In this document: positions 33,695-41,493 of the stretch, one piece after another
Layout of the letters: every line of letters begins with the position of its first letter
How positions within the stretch are numbered: the first letter of the stretch is position 1
Source: Candidatus Saccharimonadota bacterium
Lineage (GTDB): Bacteria > Patescibacteriota > Saccharimonadia > Saccharimonadales > Saccharimonadaceae
Assembly: GCA_015999875.1 (NCBI GenBank)
Contig: JAECRG010000002.1
Location: 62,001-126,000, forward strand
Direction: 5' to 3'
Length of the DNA: 64,000 nt
Position numbers and translations under genes: made by a program
Notes under the pieces: generated by a model
Databases searched by the model: none
The model's input: the letters and a program-made list of their open reading frames with translations, nothing else
Told to the model about the DNA's origin: nothing

Positions 33695-34903
33695 ATGAAT
33701 GATGATGACAAGAAACCTGTGAATCTAGACGATGACATGGGATCAAAAGATGAAAAGGGATTTGAAGAAGATACATCTGTGAAAGTAACCTTCGGAGGTG
33801 CCGATATAGATACTGATTCCAAATCTACAGACAAAGAGGTAGGGACAAAGAAAAAGGACGAGTCCGCAGATCTGCTGGTGCTTGATGACGAGCATGATAC
33901 CAAGGAAAGTGATTTCGACTCGCTCTTGGAAGTACCCGAGCCAGAGGAAGAAATTAGCGAAGTTGATCGTGAGCTTGGGCGTATTGAAGGTATTGAGAGT
34001 GTCGAGATAAGCAAGCCGGTAGTGGATGAGCTTATCCCAGATGGTGTAGGTGATAGTAAATTGGATTCAGATAAGGACTTGGTATCGGCACGCGACGAGG
34101 ACGGCGCGGCAGGCAGTATCACTGGGCCAGTTGACCTTGGATCTAAGGATTTAGGGGAGGCAAAGGAAAACCCTGTAGTGCTCGCTATGCGCAAGCAGGA
34201 GCAAGAAAAGAAACAAAAAGGCAGCAAGACAGGGCTCGTTGCGCTCGTCTTCTCGATTCTGTTAGTAGCAGCACTAGGTGTCGGTGCATATTTCTATATG
34301 CAATCTACTGATGCTTCGAACAAGATTACTGAGCTTGAGGCTAGCGCCGCAGCCGCAGAGACGACAAACGCTACGCTACGGGCGCAGATAAAAGCAGGCC
34401 AAGCAGAGCAGCAGCATGTAGCAGCTGCATCGAGTGAATACCGCACTATCGGCGAACTCGGCGTTCGATTTAAGGATACTGACGCCACTAAAGCTGCTAT
34501 TTTTGGATACACCGCAGTTCCTACTGATGGAGTGGCCGATGCTGTGGCTGTCTCGACAAAACCGCTCGCAAGATTGGCTGTCGGAGCAGGCGCTTCAGCG
34601 ACCTATCCATGTGCTTTTACTGGTAACGTACCGACGATTGCTCGCTACGAGACGGATGCAAAGATAGGTAATGGCAGTGCAAGTACACTGGGTAAAAAGA
34701 TCGGTGACATCTACTACGTATACACCGCACCAACAGGAAACTGTGCGCCGACCGAGGCTGCTGCACAGGCTGCTCGTAACGCAACTGCAAAAGCTATATA
34801 CGATAGTCTAGAGGCAATTCCGGCCGCTACTGTGACTCAACAGAATTCTACGTCGGCAGGGTCAAGCGCTGCGACAAGTAACTCGGCTAATCCTTCCAAC
34901 TAG
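33695..34903 (+). CDS. Acidic single-pass membrane protein of unknown function
   Basis: 402 aa. Residues 1-170 are strongly acidic and look disordered (many Asp, Glu, Ser, Lys). A basic patch (KQEQEKKQKGSKTG) precedes one membrane helix (about 185-207), then an Ala-rich coiled coil and an extracytoplasmic domain with two Cys, ending in a Ser/Ala/Asn-rich tail. ATG 33695 with aagggtgag upstream is preferred over 33626. The function is unknown; the layout resembles an envelope protein with a cytoplasmic acidic tether. Confidence 0.75.
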   Translation: MNDDDKKPVNLDDDMGSKDEKGFEEDTSVKVTFGGADIDTDSKSTDKEVGTKKKDESADLLVLDDEHDTKESDFDSLLEVPEPEEEISEVDRELGRIEGIESVEISKPVVDELIPDGVGDSKLDSDKDLVSARDEDGAAGSITGPVDLGSKDLGEAKENPVVLAMRKQEQEKKQKGSKTGLVALVFSILLVAALGVGAYFYMQSTDASNKITELEASAAAAETTNATLRAQIKAGQAEQQHVAAASSEYRTIGELGVRFKDTDATKAAIFGYTAVPTDGVADAVAVSTKPLARLAVGAGASATYPCAFTGNVPTIARYETDAKIGNGSASTLGKKIGDIYYVYTAPTGNCAPTEAAAQAARNATAKAIYDSLEAIPAATVTQQNSTSAGSSAATSNSANPSN

Positions 34904-34920
34904 TTACGGTAAATAGTTAC

Positions 34921-34958
34921 AATCTAGCCGCTCGGTACTTTGAGCGGCTAGATTTTTT
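34921..34958. terminator. Bidirectional terminator
   Basis: AATCTAGCCGCTC and GAGCGGCTAGATT form a 13-bp perfect stem with an 8-nt loop and a T-run. It overlaps the last codons of the convergent methylase gene. Confidence 0.85.
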
Positions 34959-36114
34959 CTATAACGAGAAGTTCGCGTGCGACGACTTGATCTTCGCGGT
35001 AATAGAGTAGCTCTCTGGAGCTGACTCCCTGAATCTTGATACGTCGATATCCGTAGGAATCTAGTTCGTTTGTGAGAGGTAAGTGTGTGAATGTACTATC
35101 GACGGCGCGCCAAGCAGGCACTGCAACACAGAGTGGCGTGCCTGCGGGAAGCTGTGCGCCGATATTGCGAAGAAATAGTCCGATGATATGGTCACAATTG
35201 CCTCGAACCTCACGAAGCTTACTCGGCGATGGAGGAGCGGAAAATGGTTGTCCGAGATATGACTCACAGGCTACGGCATCTACGGGAGGCTGCCATGTAG
35301 TGGTCATCGCATCTCCCTGGGTGACGCGAAATGACTTTTGCGTATGGAGGGTTTGCTGTGCCCATTCTAGGTTGACCTGCGAAAAATCGATCATCTTGTC
35401 TGCAAGGTCGGTGCCATATGCATCATAGTCAAGTAGCATTGCCTCTTGTAGGATGACACCCGTGCCACAGAAAGGGTCGAGGATCGTCAGATTGCTACCG
35501 CTATGACGGGGGCCGACTGCTAGATTTGTAATAATCTGTGCGAGTTTTGGAGGCAGCATGCCAACAAACGCGTCACGTTTAGGGCGGCCTTGATCTCGCC
35601 TAGCTAGCGCTGTGATGTTTTGAGAACCGGTGCTCTCGGCAACTACGATAGCGCCATCCGCTCCTTGAACAACTAGCAGTTCAACTTTGTTGGGGGATAG
35701 TCCGAGCTTGTTGTGGTGTGCGGTGGCTGTGTTGAGTGCGGGCTCTGCGTTGGGGATGAGGCGCAAACTTGTGCCGTGTTTTTTGAGTTGTTGCTTGAGG
35801 GTAATACCTGTTCGCTGAATGTCACGGCCACTAGTGCGTAGGCCGTAGGTACTGATGCCGAGTGTGATTTTGTGATCGACAGACTGCCAGTTTTTTTCAT
35901 AGTGTTGCAAGATTTTTGTGTGCACTGCTCGCCAGTCACCACGAGGTAGTTCGAGTACGATCTTACCAGCTTTGAGCGAACCGCCGAGTCGTTGAATATC
36001 TGGCGCATACTCAAGCCGAGCACTTTCATGAGAAAAACGAGAGACACCGCCATAGACACGCTCAAGTTCAGCAAGTCCAAGTGCGCTTTGTCGGCCAAGA
36101 ATAGCAATATACAT
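34948..36114 (-). CDS. Trm11/TrmG10-like RNA methylase
   Basis: 388 aa. The C-terminal half is a Rossmann methyltransferase with SAM-binding LDPFCGTGVILQEAMLL and a YGTDLADKMIDFS acidic motif, as in Trm11-type tRNA guanosine-N2 methylases. The N-terminal half may be a THUMP-like RNA-binding region. Where the catalytic DPPY/NPPY should stand, the sequence reads CESYLGQPFSAPP, which is unusual. Start ATG 36114 is set by TATACT (36126-36121) ending 7 nt upstream, so the mRNA is probably leaderless. Target and activity are uncertain. Confidence 0.75.
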   Translation of the reverse strand: MYIAILGRQSALGLAELERVYGGVSRFSHESARLEYAPDIQRLGGSLKAGKIVLELPRGDWRAVHTKILQHYEKNWQSVDHKITLGISTYGLRTSGRDIQRTGITLKQQLKKHGTSLRLIPNAEPALNTATAHHNKLGLSPNKVELLVVQGADGAIVVAESTGSQNITALARRDQGRPKRDAFVGMLPPKLAQIITNLAVGPRHSGSNLTILDPFCGTGVILQEAMLLDYDAYGTDLADKMIDFSQVNLEWAQQTLHTQKSFRVTQGDAMTTTWQPPVDAVACESYLGQPFSAPPSPSKLREVRGNCDHIIGLFLRNIGAQLPAGTPLCVAVPAWRAVDSTFTHLPLTNELDSYGYRRIKIQGVSSRELLYYREDQVVARELLVIEKI

Positions 36115-36120
36115 ATCACT

Positions 36121-36126
36121 AGTATA
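36121..36126 (-). promoter_or_regulatory. -10 box of the Trm11-like gene (leaderless)
   Basis: Minus-strand TATACT, with the predicted start exactly at ATG 36114. Divergent to the next promoter, about 20 bp away. Confidence 0.6.
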
Positions 36127-36146
36127 CATGGGTGACGTGCATATCG

Positions 36147-36152
36147 TATAAT
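36147..36152 (+). promoter_or_regulatory. -10 box of the UPF0104 gene (near-leaderless)
   Basis: TATAAT ending 11 nt before ATG 36163; agaggg lies between. Confidence 0.6.
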
Positions 36153-36162
36153 AGAGGGCAGC

Positions 36163-37215
36163 ATGCAGCGACAAATTTCTGGACGCACTTGGGTAAGCAT
36201 CATCACTATCGCATTTCTTGCGCTAGTGCTTTTTCTGGCGCGGCATGAAATAGAGAGAGCATATGACTTGCTCGATCAGGTAAATTTATGGATATTGTTG
36301 CTACTCGTCCCACTGCAGTTTGTGTCGTATTATGCGGCAGGCGAAATGATTTTTTCTTTCTTGCGTAAGCAGGGTCACATCAAAAACGTCTCAACGCTCA
36401 CGTTACCGCGTTTGGCGCTCGAGATGAATTTTGTAAATCACGTGCTGCCAAGTGGTGGGGTGAGCGGTATTTCGTACATGGGGTGGCGGCTGAAGCACTT
36501 CGGCGTGTCAGCTAGCCGCTCTACCGCAGCACAGCTTGTTCGTATGGTGGCGGCGTTTTTGTCGTTTAGCGTACTGCTCTTGTTGGCAATTATCTTTATG
36601 ATTATTGATGGTAACATCAACCGATGGGTAGTTGCCTCGTCTGTGGGCTTAGTGGTGGTGATGGGTGGCGCATTGGCGCTTGTCATGTATCTTCTTGCGC
36701 ACAAAGAGCGTATTGGCGGCTTTTCTCGACGATTTACGCGCACAGTTAATAGAGTGGTGAAGTGGGTAACCTTTGGTCGCAAGGAAGCGGTGTTGCATGA
36801 AGTGACTATTCAGAAGTTCTTCGAAGAATTACAAGATGATTATAAGTTTATTCGGCGCAATATGAGAGTACTTGTGGTACCTTTTTTATGGGGTTTACTC
36901 TTTAATATTGTTGAAGTCGGTTTGTTTTATGTGGCATTCCTTGCACTTGGTCATCCTGTAAATCCTGCGCCGTTGGTGATCGCGTATGGCTTGGCTGGTG
37001 TGGCAGGCTTTTTCATGGTTACTCCGGGTGGCGCTGGTGCATACGAAGCGATCATGGTGGCATTTTTGACAGTAGCTGGTATCAATCCTGGCGTTGCGCT
37101 CCTTGCAATTTTATTGACACGGGTGCTGCTCATGCTAGGTACGATTGTGGCTGGCTACGCTTTTTATCAACAGGCGATTTTGACTCATGGAAAACGACCT
37201 CCTACCGAAGTTTAG
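36163..37215 (+). CDS. UPF0104 / lysylphosphatidylglycerol synthase TM-region family protein
   Basis: 350-aa protein with about eight membrane helices. The NHVLPSGGVSGISYMGWRLK segment near residue 92 and TPGGAGAYEA near residue 287 are family hallmarks (YbhN/AglD/MprF flippase-like region). The catalytic domain of MprF is absent, so lipid translocation or glycolipid work is more likely than aminoacylation. xseA begins inside its last 30 nt. Confidence 0.85.
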   Translation: MQRQISGRTWVSIITIAFLALVLFLARHEIERAYDLLDQVNLWILLLLVPLQFVSYYAAGEMIFSFLRKQGHIKNVSTLTLPRLALEMNFVNHVLPSGGVSGISYMGWRLKHFGVSASRSTAAQLVRMVAAFLSFSVLLLLAIIFMIIDGNINRWVVASSVGLVVVMGGALALVMYLLAHKERIGGFSRRFTRTVNRVVKWVTFGRKEAVLHEVTIQKFFEELQDDYKFIRRNMRVLVVPFLWGLLFNIVEVGLFYVAFLALGHPVNPAPLVIAYGLAGVAGFFMVTPGGAGAYEAIMVAFLTVAGINPGVALLAILLTRVLLMLGTIVAGYAFYQQAILTHGKRPPTEV

Positions 37216-38287
37216 TGTCTCAGATTTCGTGGCAAGCACGAATCAAACACTCGAATATGCGTATCCGAGTGTCGTTATTGAAGGTGAAGTAGAATCGTTT
37301 AAGGTTAATCAAGGCAAGTTTGTATTCTTTAACCTTAAGGACGCGGGAGCAAGTGTGGGATGTTTCATGATGGTTTTTAATCTCCGGGTTCCCCTAGAGG
37401 ATGGAATGACAGTGACCGTACGTGCAAAGCCAAAGCTGACGAACTTCGGTAAATTTAGTCTGACGATCGATAGTATTAAGCCAGTGGGCGAGGGAAGTAT
37501 CAAAAAAGGATTTGAACTACTCAAGGCGAAGCTTGATAAAGAGGGGCTATTTGCGCTGGATCGTAAGCGATCACTACCAGAGTTACCAAAAACTGTAGGT
37601 GTGATAGCAAGTATGCAGTCCGCAGGCTACGGCGATTTCATGAAGATAGCCGATCAACGCTGGGGTGGTGTGACATTTCGGGTATATCATACGCTTGTCC
37701 AGGGGCTAGACGCACCTGACGCACTCATCAAAGCAATTCGCTACTTTAACCAACTCGAAGTGCCACTTGATGCACTGGTGATTATAAGAGGTGGCGGTAG
37801 TGCTGATGACCTCAGCGCGTTCAACGATGAGCTGCTTGTGCGTGAAATTGCTGCTAGTCGTACACCGACGCTTGTGGGCGTAGGACATGAGGTGGATGTG
37901 ACACTGAGTGATCTTGCTGCAGATGTACGAGCAGCGACGCCAAGTAATGCTGCGCAGCTGCTACTGCCGGACAAGCAGGAGATTTTGAGTCGCATACGAT
38001 ACATGAGTGCGCGTCTATCTCCACGTATGTTGAGGCTTGTTGCTCAACGTGCCGAATACACTACTACTTTACTGCGCGGTGCTCAGGACATGATTACTGT
38101 ACAGTTCGAGCGTACTGCTAGGCGATTTGAGTATGCCCGACAGCTTGTCGAGTCGTATAATCCAGATCATATACTGCGGCGAGGCTATGCACTTGTAAGA
38201 GGCGAGAAAGTACCCGGTAGTATTATTGAAGTAGAAGCTCATAACTATAAATTAACAGCAGAGGTACGTACTTATGAACAAAAGTAA
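37187..38287 (+). CDS. xseA: Exodeoxyribonuclease VII large subunit
   Basis: Catalytic subunit of ExoVII, degrading single-stranded DNA. 366 aa, shorter than the usual 400-450. The N-terminal OB-fold (VIEGEVESFKVNQGKFVFFNLKD) binds DNA; the catalytic region has GVIASMQSAGYGDF, VIIRGGGSADDLSAFNDE and VGHEVDVTLSDLAADVRAATPSNAA. The shortening lies in the C-terminal coiled coil that binds XseB. It overlaps both neighbours. Confidence 0.94.
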   Translation: MENDLLPKFSVSDFVASTNQTLEYAYPSVVIEGEVESFKVNQGKFVFFNLKDAGASVGCFMMVFNLRVPLEDGMTVTVRAKPKLTNFGKFSLTIDSIKPVGEGSIKKGFELLKAKLDKEGLFALDRKRSLPELPKTVGVIASMQSAGYGDFMKIADQRWGGVTFRVYHTLVQGLDAPDALIKAIRYFNQLEVPLDALVIIRGGGSADDLSAFNDELLVREIAASRTPTLVGVGHEVDVTLSDLAADVRAATPSNAAQLLLPDKQEILSRIRYMSARLSPRMLRLVAQRAEYTTTLLRGAQDMITVQFERTARRFEYARQLVESYNPDHILRRGYALVRGEKVPGSIIEVEAHNYKLTAEVRTYEQK

Positions 38288-38474
38288 AACACTTACAGTC
38301 GAAGAAAAAATTACTGAACTCGAAAAACTCGTTGCGTGGTTTGATAGTGAAGAGTTTGTGTTGGAGCAAGCGGTCGCAAAGTATGAATCAGCGCAGAAAC
38401 TAGCCGATGAGATTCAGCGTGATATCGGCACATTGAAAAACACTATTGAGCAAGTGGGTGGTGCGGCTGAATAG
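38274..38474 (+). CDS. xseB: Exodeoxyribonuclease VII small subunit
   Basis: 66-aa helical hairpin that coats the XseA coiled coil. The pattern SFEEALxxLExIVxxLE is recognisable as KITELEKLVAWFDSEEFVLEQAVAKYE. Its start overlaps the xseA end by 14 nt, so stoichiometric synthesis is likely. Confidence 0.9.
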   Translation: MNKSKTLTVEEKITELEKLVAWFDSEEFVLEQAVAKYESAQKLADEIQRDIGTLKNTIEQVGGAAE

Positions 38475-38476
38475 CT

Positions 38477-39004
38477 ATGATGATCTTTTTGACAGCGCTA
38501 GTTGTTTTTACGCTAGTTGTTTTTTTACTGACGGCACTGACGGGGGCGCCATATGTACCTACGCAGCGAAAAGAAATCCAGCAAGCGTTTGATGAACTCC
38601 GCCCTATAGGCATGCATGACACTGTGCTTGATATAGGAAGCGGTGACGGTGTGATACTGAGTGAAGTGGCAGATAGGGGTGCACAGGCGGTAGGGTATGA
38701 ACTGAATTTTTATCTGGTATGGATTTCTCGTTGGCGACTGCGTAAATATGGGGATAGAGTCCGGGTATCGCTGAAGAATTTATGGTCCTCGCCATTTCCA
38801 GATGATGTGACGCTTGTATACACGTTTGGTGAATCACGCGACATTGCCAAGATGTATCGTAAGGTTGAGCAAGAGGCAACCCGACTTGGTCGACCGCTTG
38901 AATTGCTGAGTTATGGCTTCGCAGTGCCGGGTATTGAGTGCGTTCGCCAGCATAGGGCGCATTTCTTGTATCAAGTTACACCTTTACACCTCAAGGAACC
39001 ATAA
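38477..39004 (+). CDS. Membrane-anchored class I SAM-dependent methyltransferase-like protein
   Basis: 175 aa. One N-terminal membrane helix (residues 1-24) and a Rossmann core with motif I VLDIGSGDGVILSEVADRG, then an acidic motif in GYELNFYLVW. The length is just enough for the minimal fold. It starts 2 nt after xseB in the same operon. The substrate is unknown; membrane anchoring suggests a lipid or membrane protein target. Confidence 0.75.
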   Translation: MMIFLTALVVFTLVVFLLTALTGAPYVPTQRKEIQQAFDELRPIGMHDTVLDIGSGDGVILSEVADRGAQAVGYELNFYLVWISRWRLRKYGDRVRVSLKNLWSSPFPDDVTLVYTFGESRDIAKMYRKVEQEATRLGRPLELLSYGFAVPGIECVRQHRAHFLYQVTPLHLKEP

Positions 39005-39005
39005 G

Positions 39006-39011
39006 TATAAT
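39006..39011 (+). promoter_or_regulatory. -10 box fixing the start of the next gene
   Basis: TATAAT ending 8 nt before ATG 39019. The earlier ATG at 39010 overlaps this box. Confidence 0.6.
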
Positions 39012-39018
39012 GAGCCGT

Positions 39019-39672
39019 ATGAGTACACTACACAAACAAGAAGAAGGCGTCTCGCTGCTACTTGTCATGACAATTATCTTGTCGGTGACGACGGTGATTT
39101 TTGGCGGTCTGTCTATCTGGGCGTATACCCAGTACCAGGCAAAGAATGCTGATGTAAATGGTCAGATCAAAGTTGCGGTAGTTGAGGCTGAAAAAGTCCA
39201 ACAAGAAGTCGATGAGAAGAAGTTCGCTGAACGTGAGAAAGAGCCAAACCTACAGTTTGTTGGTCCGGACGACTACGGTCGCGTGACGTTTAACTATCCA
39301 AAAACATGGAGCGTCTATGAGGCGTCAGACCCTACGAGAGGCGGTAAATATGAGGCGTATCTGCACCCAAAGACTGTGCCACTTGTAAGCGCGTCAACAC
39401 AGTACGCACTCCGTGTAACTGTGGAGGAGCGCGATTACGATCAAGTGCTTGAGAGTTATAAGTCTAAAGTAAATAGCGGTGATCTCGCATCATCATCTAC
39501 AACATCTCAGGGTGAAGTGGGTACACGTTTCGATGGCAATTTCAGTCAGAACATTCGCGGCTCGGCTGTTGTATTCAAAATTCGCGACAAAACGCTTACA
39601 CTACGTAGTGACGCAAATACATTTAAGCCCGATTTTGAAAACATTATCAAGTCAGTATCGTTCAACCAGTAG
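39019..39672 (+). CDS. Secreted or membrane-anchored hypothetical protein
   Basis: 217 aa. A short hydrophilic start with Glu-Glu-Gly-Val-Ser, a membrane helix (LLLVMTIILSVTTVIFGGLSIWAY), a charged coiled coil and an extracytoplasmic domain of about 150 residues (FNYPKTWSVYEA, as in PsbP-like or lipoprotein stress domains). The EEGVSLLLVMTII start resembles a pilin-like N terminus (Gly then hydrophobic) but lacks Glu at +5, so I do not call it a pilin. Confidence 0.7.
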   Translation: MSTLHKQEEGVSLLLVMTIILSVTTVIFGGLSIWAYTQYQAKNADVNGQIKVAVVEAEKVQQEVDEKKFAEREKEPNLQFVGPDDYGRVTFNYPKTWSVYEASDPTRGGKYEAYLHPKTVPLVSASTQYALRVTVEERDYDQVLESYKSKVNSGDLASSSTTSQGEVGTRFDGNFSQNIRGSAVVFKIRDKTLTLRSDANTFKPDFENIIKSVSFNQ

Positions 39673-39695
39673 CAATATTACCGAGAGCCCAAGCG

Positions 39696-39704
39696 TGCTA
39701 CCAT
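39696..39704 (+). promoter_or_regulatory. Extended -10 promoter of the kinase-receiver-recO operon
   Basis: TGC plus TACCAT (39699-39704); predicted start is exactly ATG 39711. Confidence 0.55.
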
Positions 39705-39710
39705 AGGAGT

Positions 39711-40409
39711 ATGACACGGAGGGAAACATCGCGTACGTATGACCCATCGTTGGATGGGTCATTTGGTTTGTTGAGTGCGGCACATGAGCTCAAGGCGCCA
39801 ACGGCGCTATTGCGCCAGCTTGCGCTAGAGCTTAGAGGGATAGCCGAGGGTGACACTGAACGCCGATTAATTGACCAGATGATTCTCACAAGTGAACGCT
39901 CTCTCAGGCTTACAAGTGATCTGACGAAAACTGCACGCCTGCAAGATGGGTTGTTTGAGATGGAGCCTGTCAATGCCCAGCAACTATGCGAAGAGGTGGC
40001 CCATGAGCTCACACCGCTCTACAGAGCACATGGTCGCACTATTAATGTGCGACCTCGCCGTCAGGCACCTCTTGTAGTTGCGAATCGAGATCTTCTACGT
40101 CGCGTATTGCTTGGGTTTGGTGATAATGCATTGCACTATAGTCACGAAGATACGTCAGTAGTACTGGGCGTAGAGCAGCGCGATAGATTTGTACAGCTTG
40201 GAGTTCGAGACCAGGGTCCGATACTCCCGTACAGAGGAGTAGACGCTCGACCTGCGGTGACGGGTAGGCCGCAGTCTAGTGGGCTTGGACTCATGATCGC
40301 GCAACAATTTGCCGATGTGATGAATGGCACTGTTGGTACCCGGCGTCACAAAGACGGTATGACGTTTTATATTAACATGGCAATGTCTGAGCAGCTTTCG
40401 CTACTATGA
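39711..40409 (+). CDS. Soluble sensor histidine kinase
   Basis: 232 aa, no membrane helix and no sensor domain. The H-box AAHELKAP near residue 25 carries the phospho-His; the N-box GDNALHYS, G1 RDQGP and G2 GLGLMIAQQ form the ATPase domain. The kinase is nearly minimal, so its signal must come from a partner or the cytoplasm. It overlaps the receiver gene by four bases. Confidence 0.88.
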   Translation: MTRRETSRTYDPSLDGSFGLLSAAHELKAPTALLRQLALELRGIAEGDTERRLIDQMILTSERSLRLTSDLTKTARLQDGLFEMEPVNAQQLCEEVAHELTPLYRAHGRTINVRPRRQAPLVVANRDLLRRVLLGFGDNALHYSHEDTSVVLGVEQRDRFVQLGVRDQGPILPYRGVDARPAVTGRPQSSGLGLMIAQQFADVMNGTVGTRRHKDGMTFYINMAMSEQLSLL

Positions 40410-40771
40410 CGATGGTGCTACTAGTGGAAGACGACGCGTGGTATGCTGAGCAGCAACAGCGTCTATTGAAGGCCTCAGGCTACGAGGTGCAGCACGCATC
40501 CGACGCGCAGCGGGCGATTGATCTTACGAGCACGCAACTGCCAGCGGCCATAGTGCTCGATATACTTCTCACATACAATACAGCGTTTGCATTGCTGCAC
40601 GAACTGCAGTCATACGCAGAGACAAGTGAGTTGCCCGTGATACTATATAGCACGCAAACCGAGCTTATGAATCGCGACGCGCTGGCCGCCTATGGTGTAG
40701 TGGCAGTGCTCGATAAGACAAATATGCATCCACTCGACGTAGTGCGTGCACTTAAAAAAGTTGGCATATGA
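40406..40771 (+). CDS. Receiver-domain protein, partner of the soluble kinase
   Basis: 121 aa. The acidic pair in LVEDDAW, Asp of IVLDILLTY, Ser/Thr of LYSTQ and Lys of VLDKTN fit a receiver fold, though LDILLTY replaces the usual LDxxMP. No output domain. Translation is coupled on both sides, to the kinase and to recO. How the signal leaves the pair is unknown. Confidence 0.85.
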   Translation: MTMVLLVEDDAWYAEQQQRLLKASGYEVQHASDAQRAIDLTSTQLPAAIVLDILLTYNTAFALLHELQSYAETSELPVILYSTQTELMNRDALAAYGVVAVLDKTNMHPLDVVRALKKVGI

Positions 40772-41445
40772 AAGCAGAGCGTACACGGGCGATAGTACTG
40801 CGCAGGACGAATTACGGAGAGAGTGACCGTATATTGCAGCTCATTACTCCACTTGGCAAACGTAGTGCGATGGCTCGCGGCGTGCGTAAACCGCGTTCTA
40901 AGCTTGCTGGTGGTGTTGAGCTCCTTGCGGAGTCAGAGCTACTTCTGAGACCTGGAAAAGGTGATCTGATGATATTAAGCTCGGCGCGTATGACAGCGTT
41001 CTATCGAGAAATAATGAGTGATTATGACAGACTTACGTTTGCCTATGAGGTACTTAAGCTGATTTCGCGTGGCAGCGAGAACATCGATAGTCCAGATTGG
41101 TTCAATGTTACGAGTGAAGTCTTGCAAGCGCTCGACGACAAAAAAACCAGCCTAGCGCTTACGAAAGCATGGTTTTATGTGCAATATAGCGCACTCATGG
41201 GTGACGAGCTCAATGTAGAGCGTGATATACACGGCGCACCACTGCAGGCAGATCAAAGGTATCGCTACGCAGTGGGTGACAAAGTGCTGGTGCAGCACAT
41301 GGCTGGTGAGATTACCGCAAGTCATATCAAATTATTGCGTCTACTTAGGGAGCGCCCTCTTCACGTTGCGCGACATGTAAGCGGCATCGAAGAGTATCTG
41401 GTGGTTGTGGCCGCTACTGCTCACCAACACGCTTCGACAGACTAG
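40768..41445 (+). CDS. recO: DNA repair protein RecO
   Basis: 225-aa recombination mediator that loads RecA with RecR. The N-terminal OB-fold (AIVLRRTNYGESDRILQLITPLGKRSAMARGVRKPRSK) is clear, followed by a helical domain. The protein has no Cys, so the C-terminal zinc finger of many RecO proteins is absent. It overlaps the receiver gene by four bases, an odd operon partner. Confidence 0.88.
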   Translation: MKAERTRAIVLRRTNYGESDRILQLITPLGKRSAMARGVRKPRSKLAGGVELLAESELLLRPGKGDLMILSSARMTAFYREIMSDYDRLTFAYEVLKLISRGSENIDSPDWFNVTSEVLQALDDKKTSLALTKAWFYVQYSALMGDELNVERDIHGAPLQADQRYRYAVGDKVLVQHMAGEITASHIKLLRLLRERPLHVARHVSGIEEYLVVVAATAHQHASTD

Positions 41446-41474
41446 TCGGGCGTATGGCGCGGAGCTGCTATATC

Positions 41475-41483
41475 TGTTATAAT
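41475..41483 (+). promoter_or_regulatory. Extended -10 promoter of glyS (leaderless)
   Basis: TGT plus TATAAT (41478-41483), ending 11 nt before ATG 41494. The in-frame ATG at 41482 overlaps the box and cannot be the start. Confidence 0.65.
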
Positions 41484-41493
41484 GTTGTTAATT

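Noticed and set aside
39019-39100. Third pilin-like gene at 39 kb
   Set aside because: The hydrophobic N terminus lacks a proper Gly-Phe cleavage site with Glu at +5.
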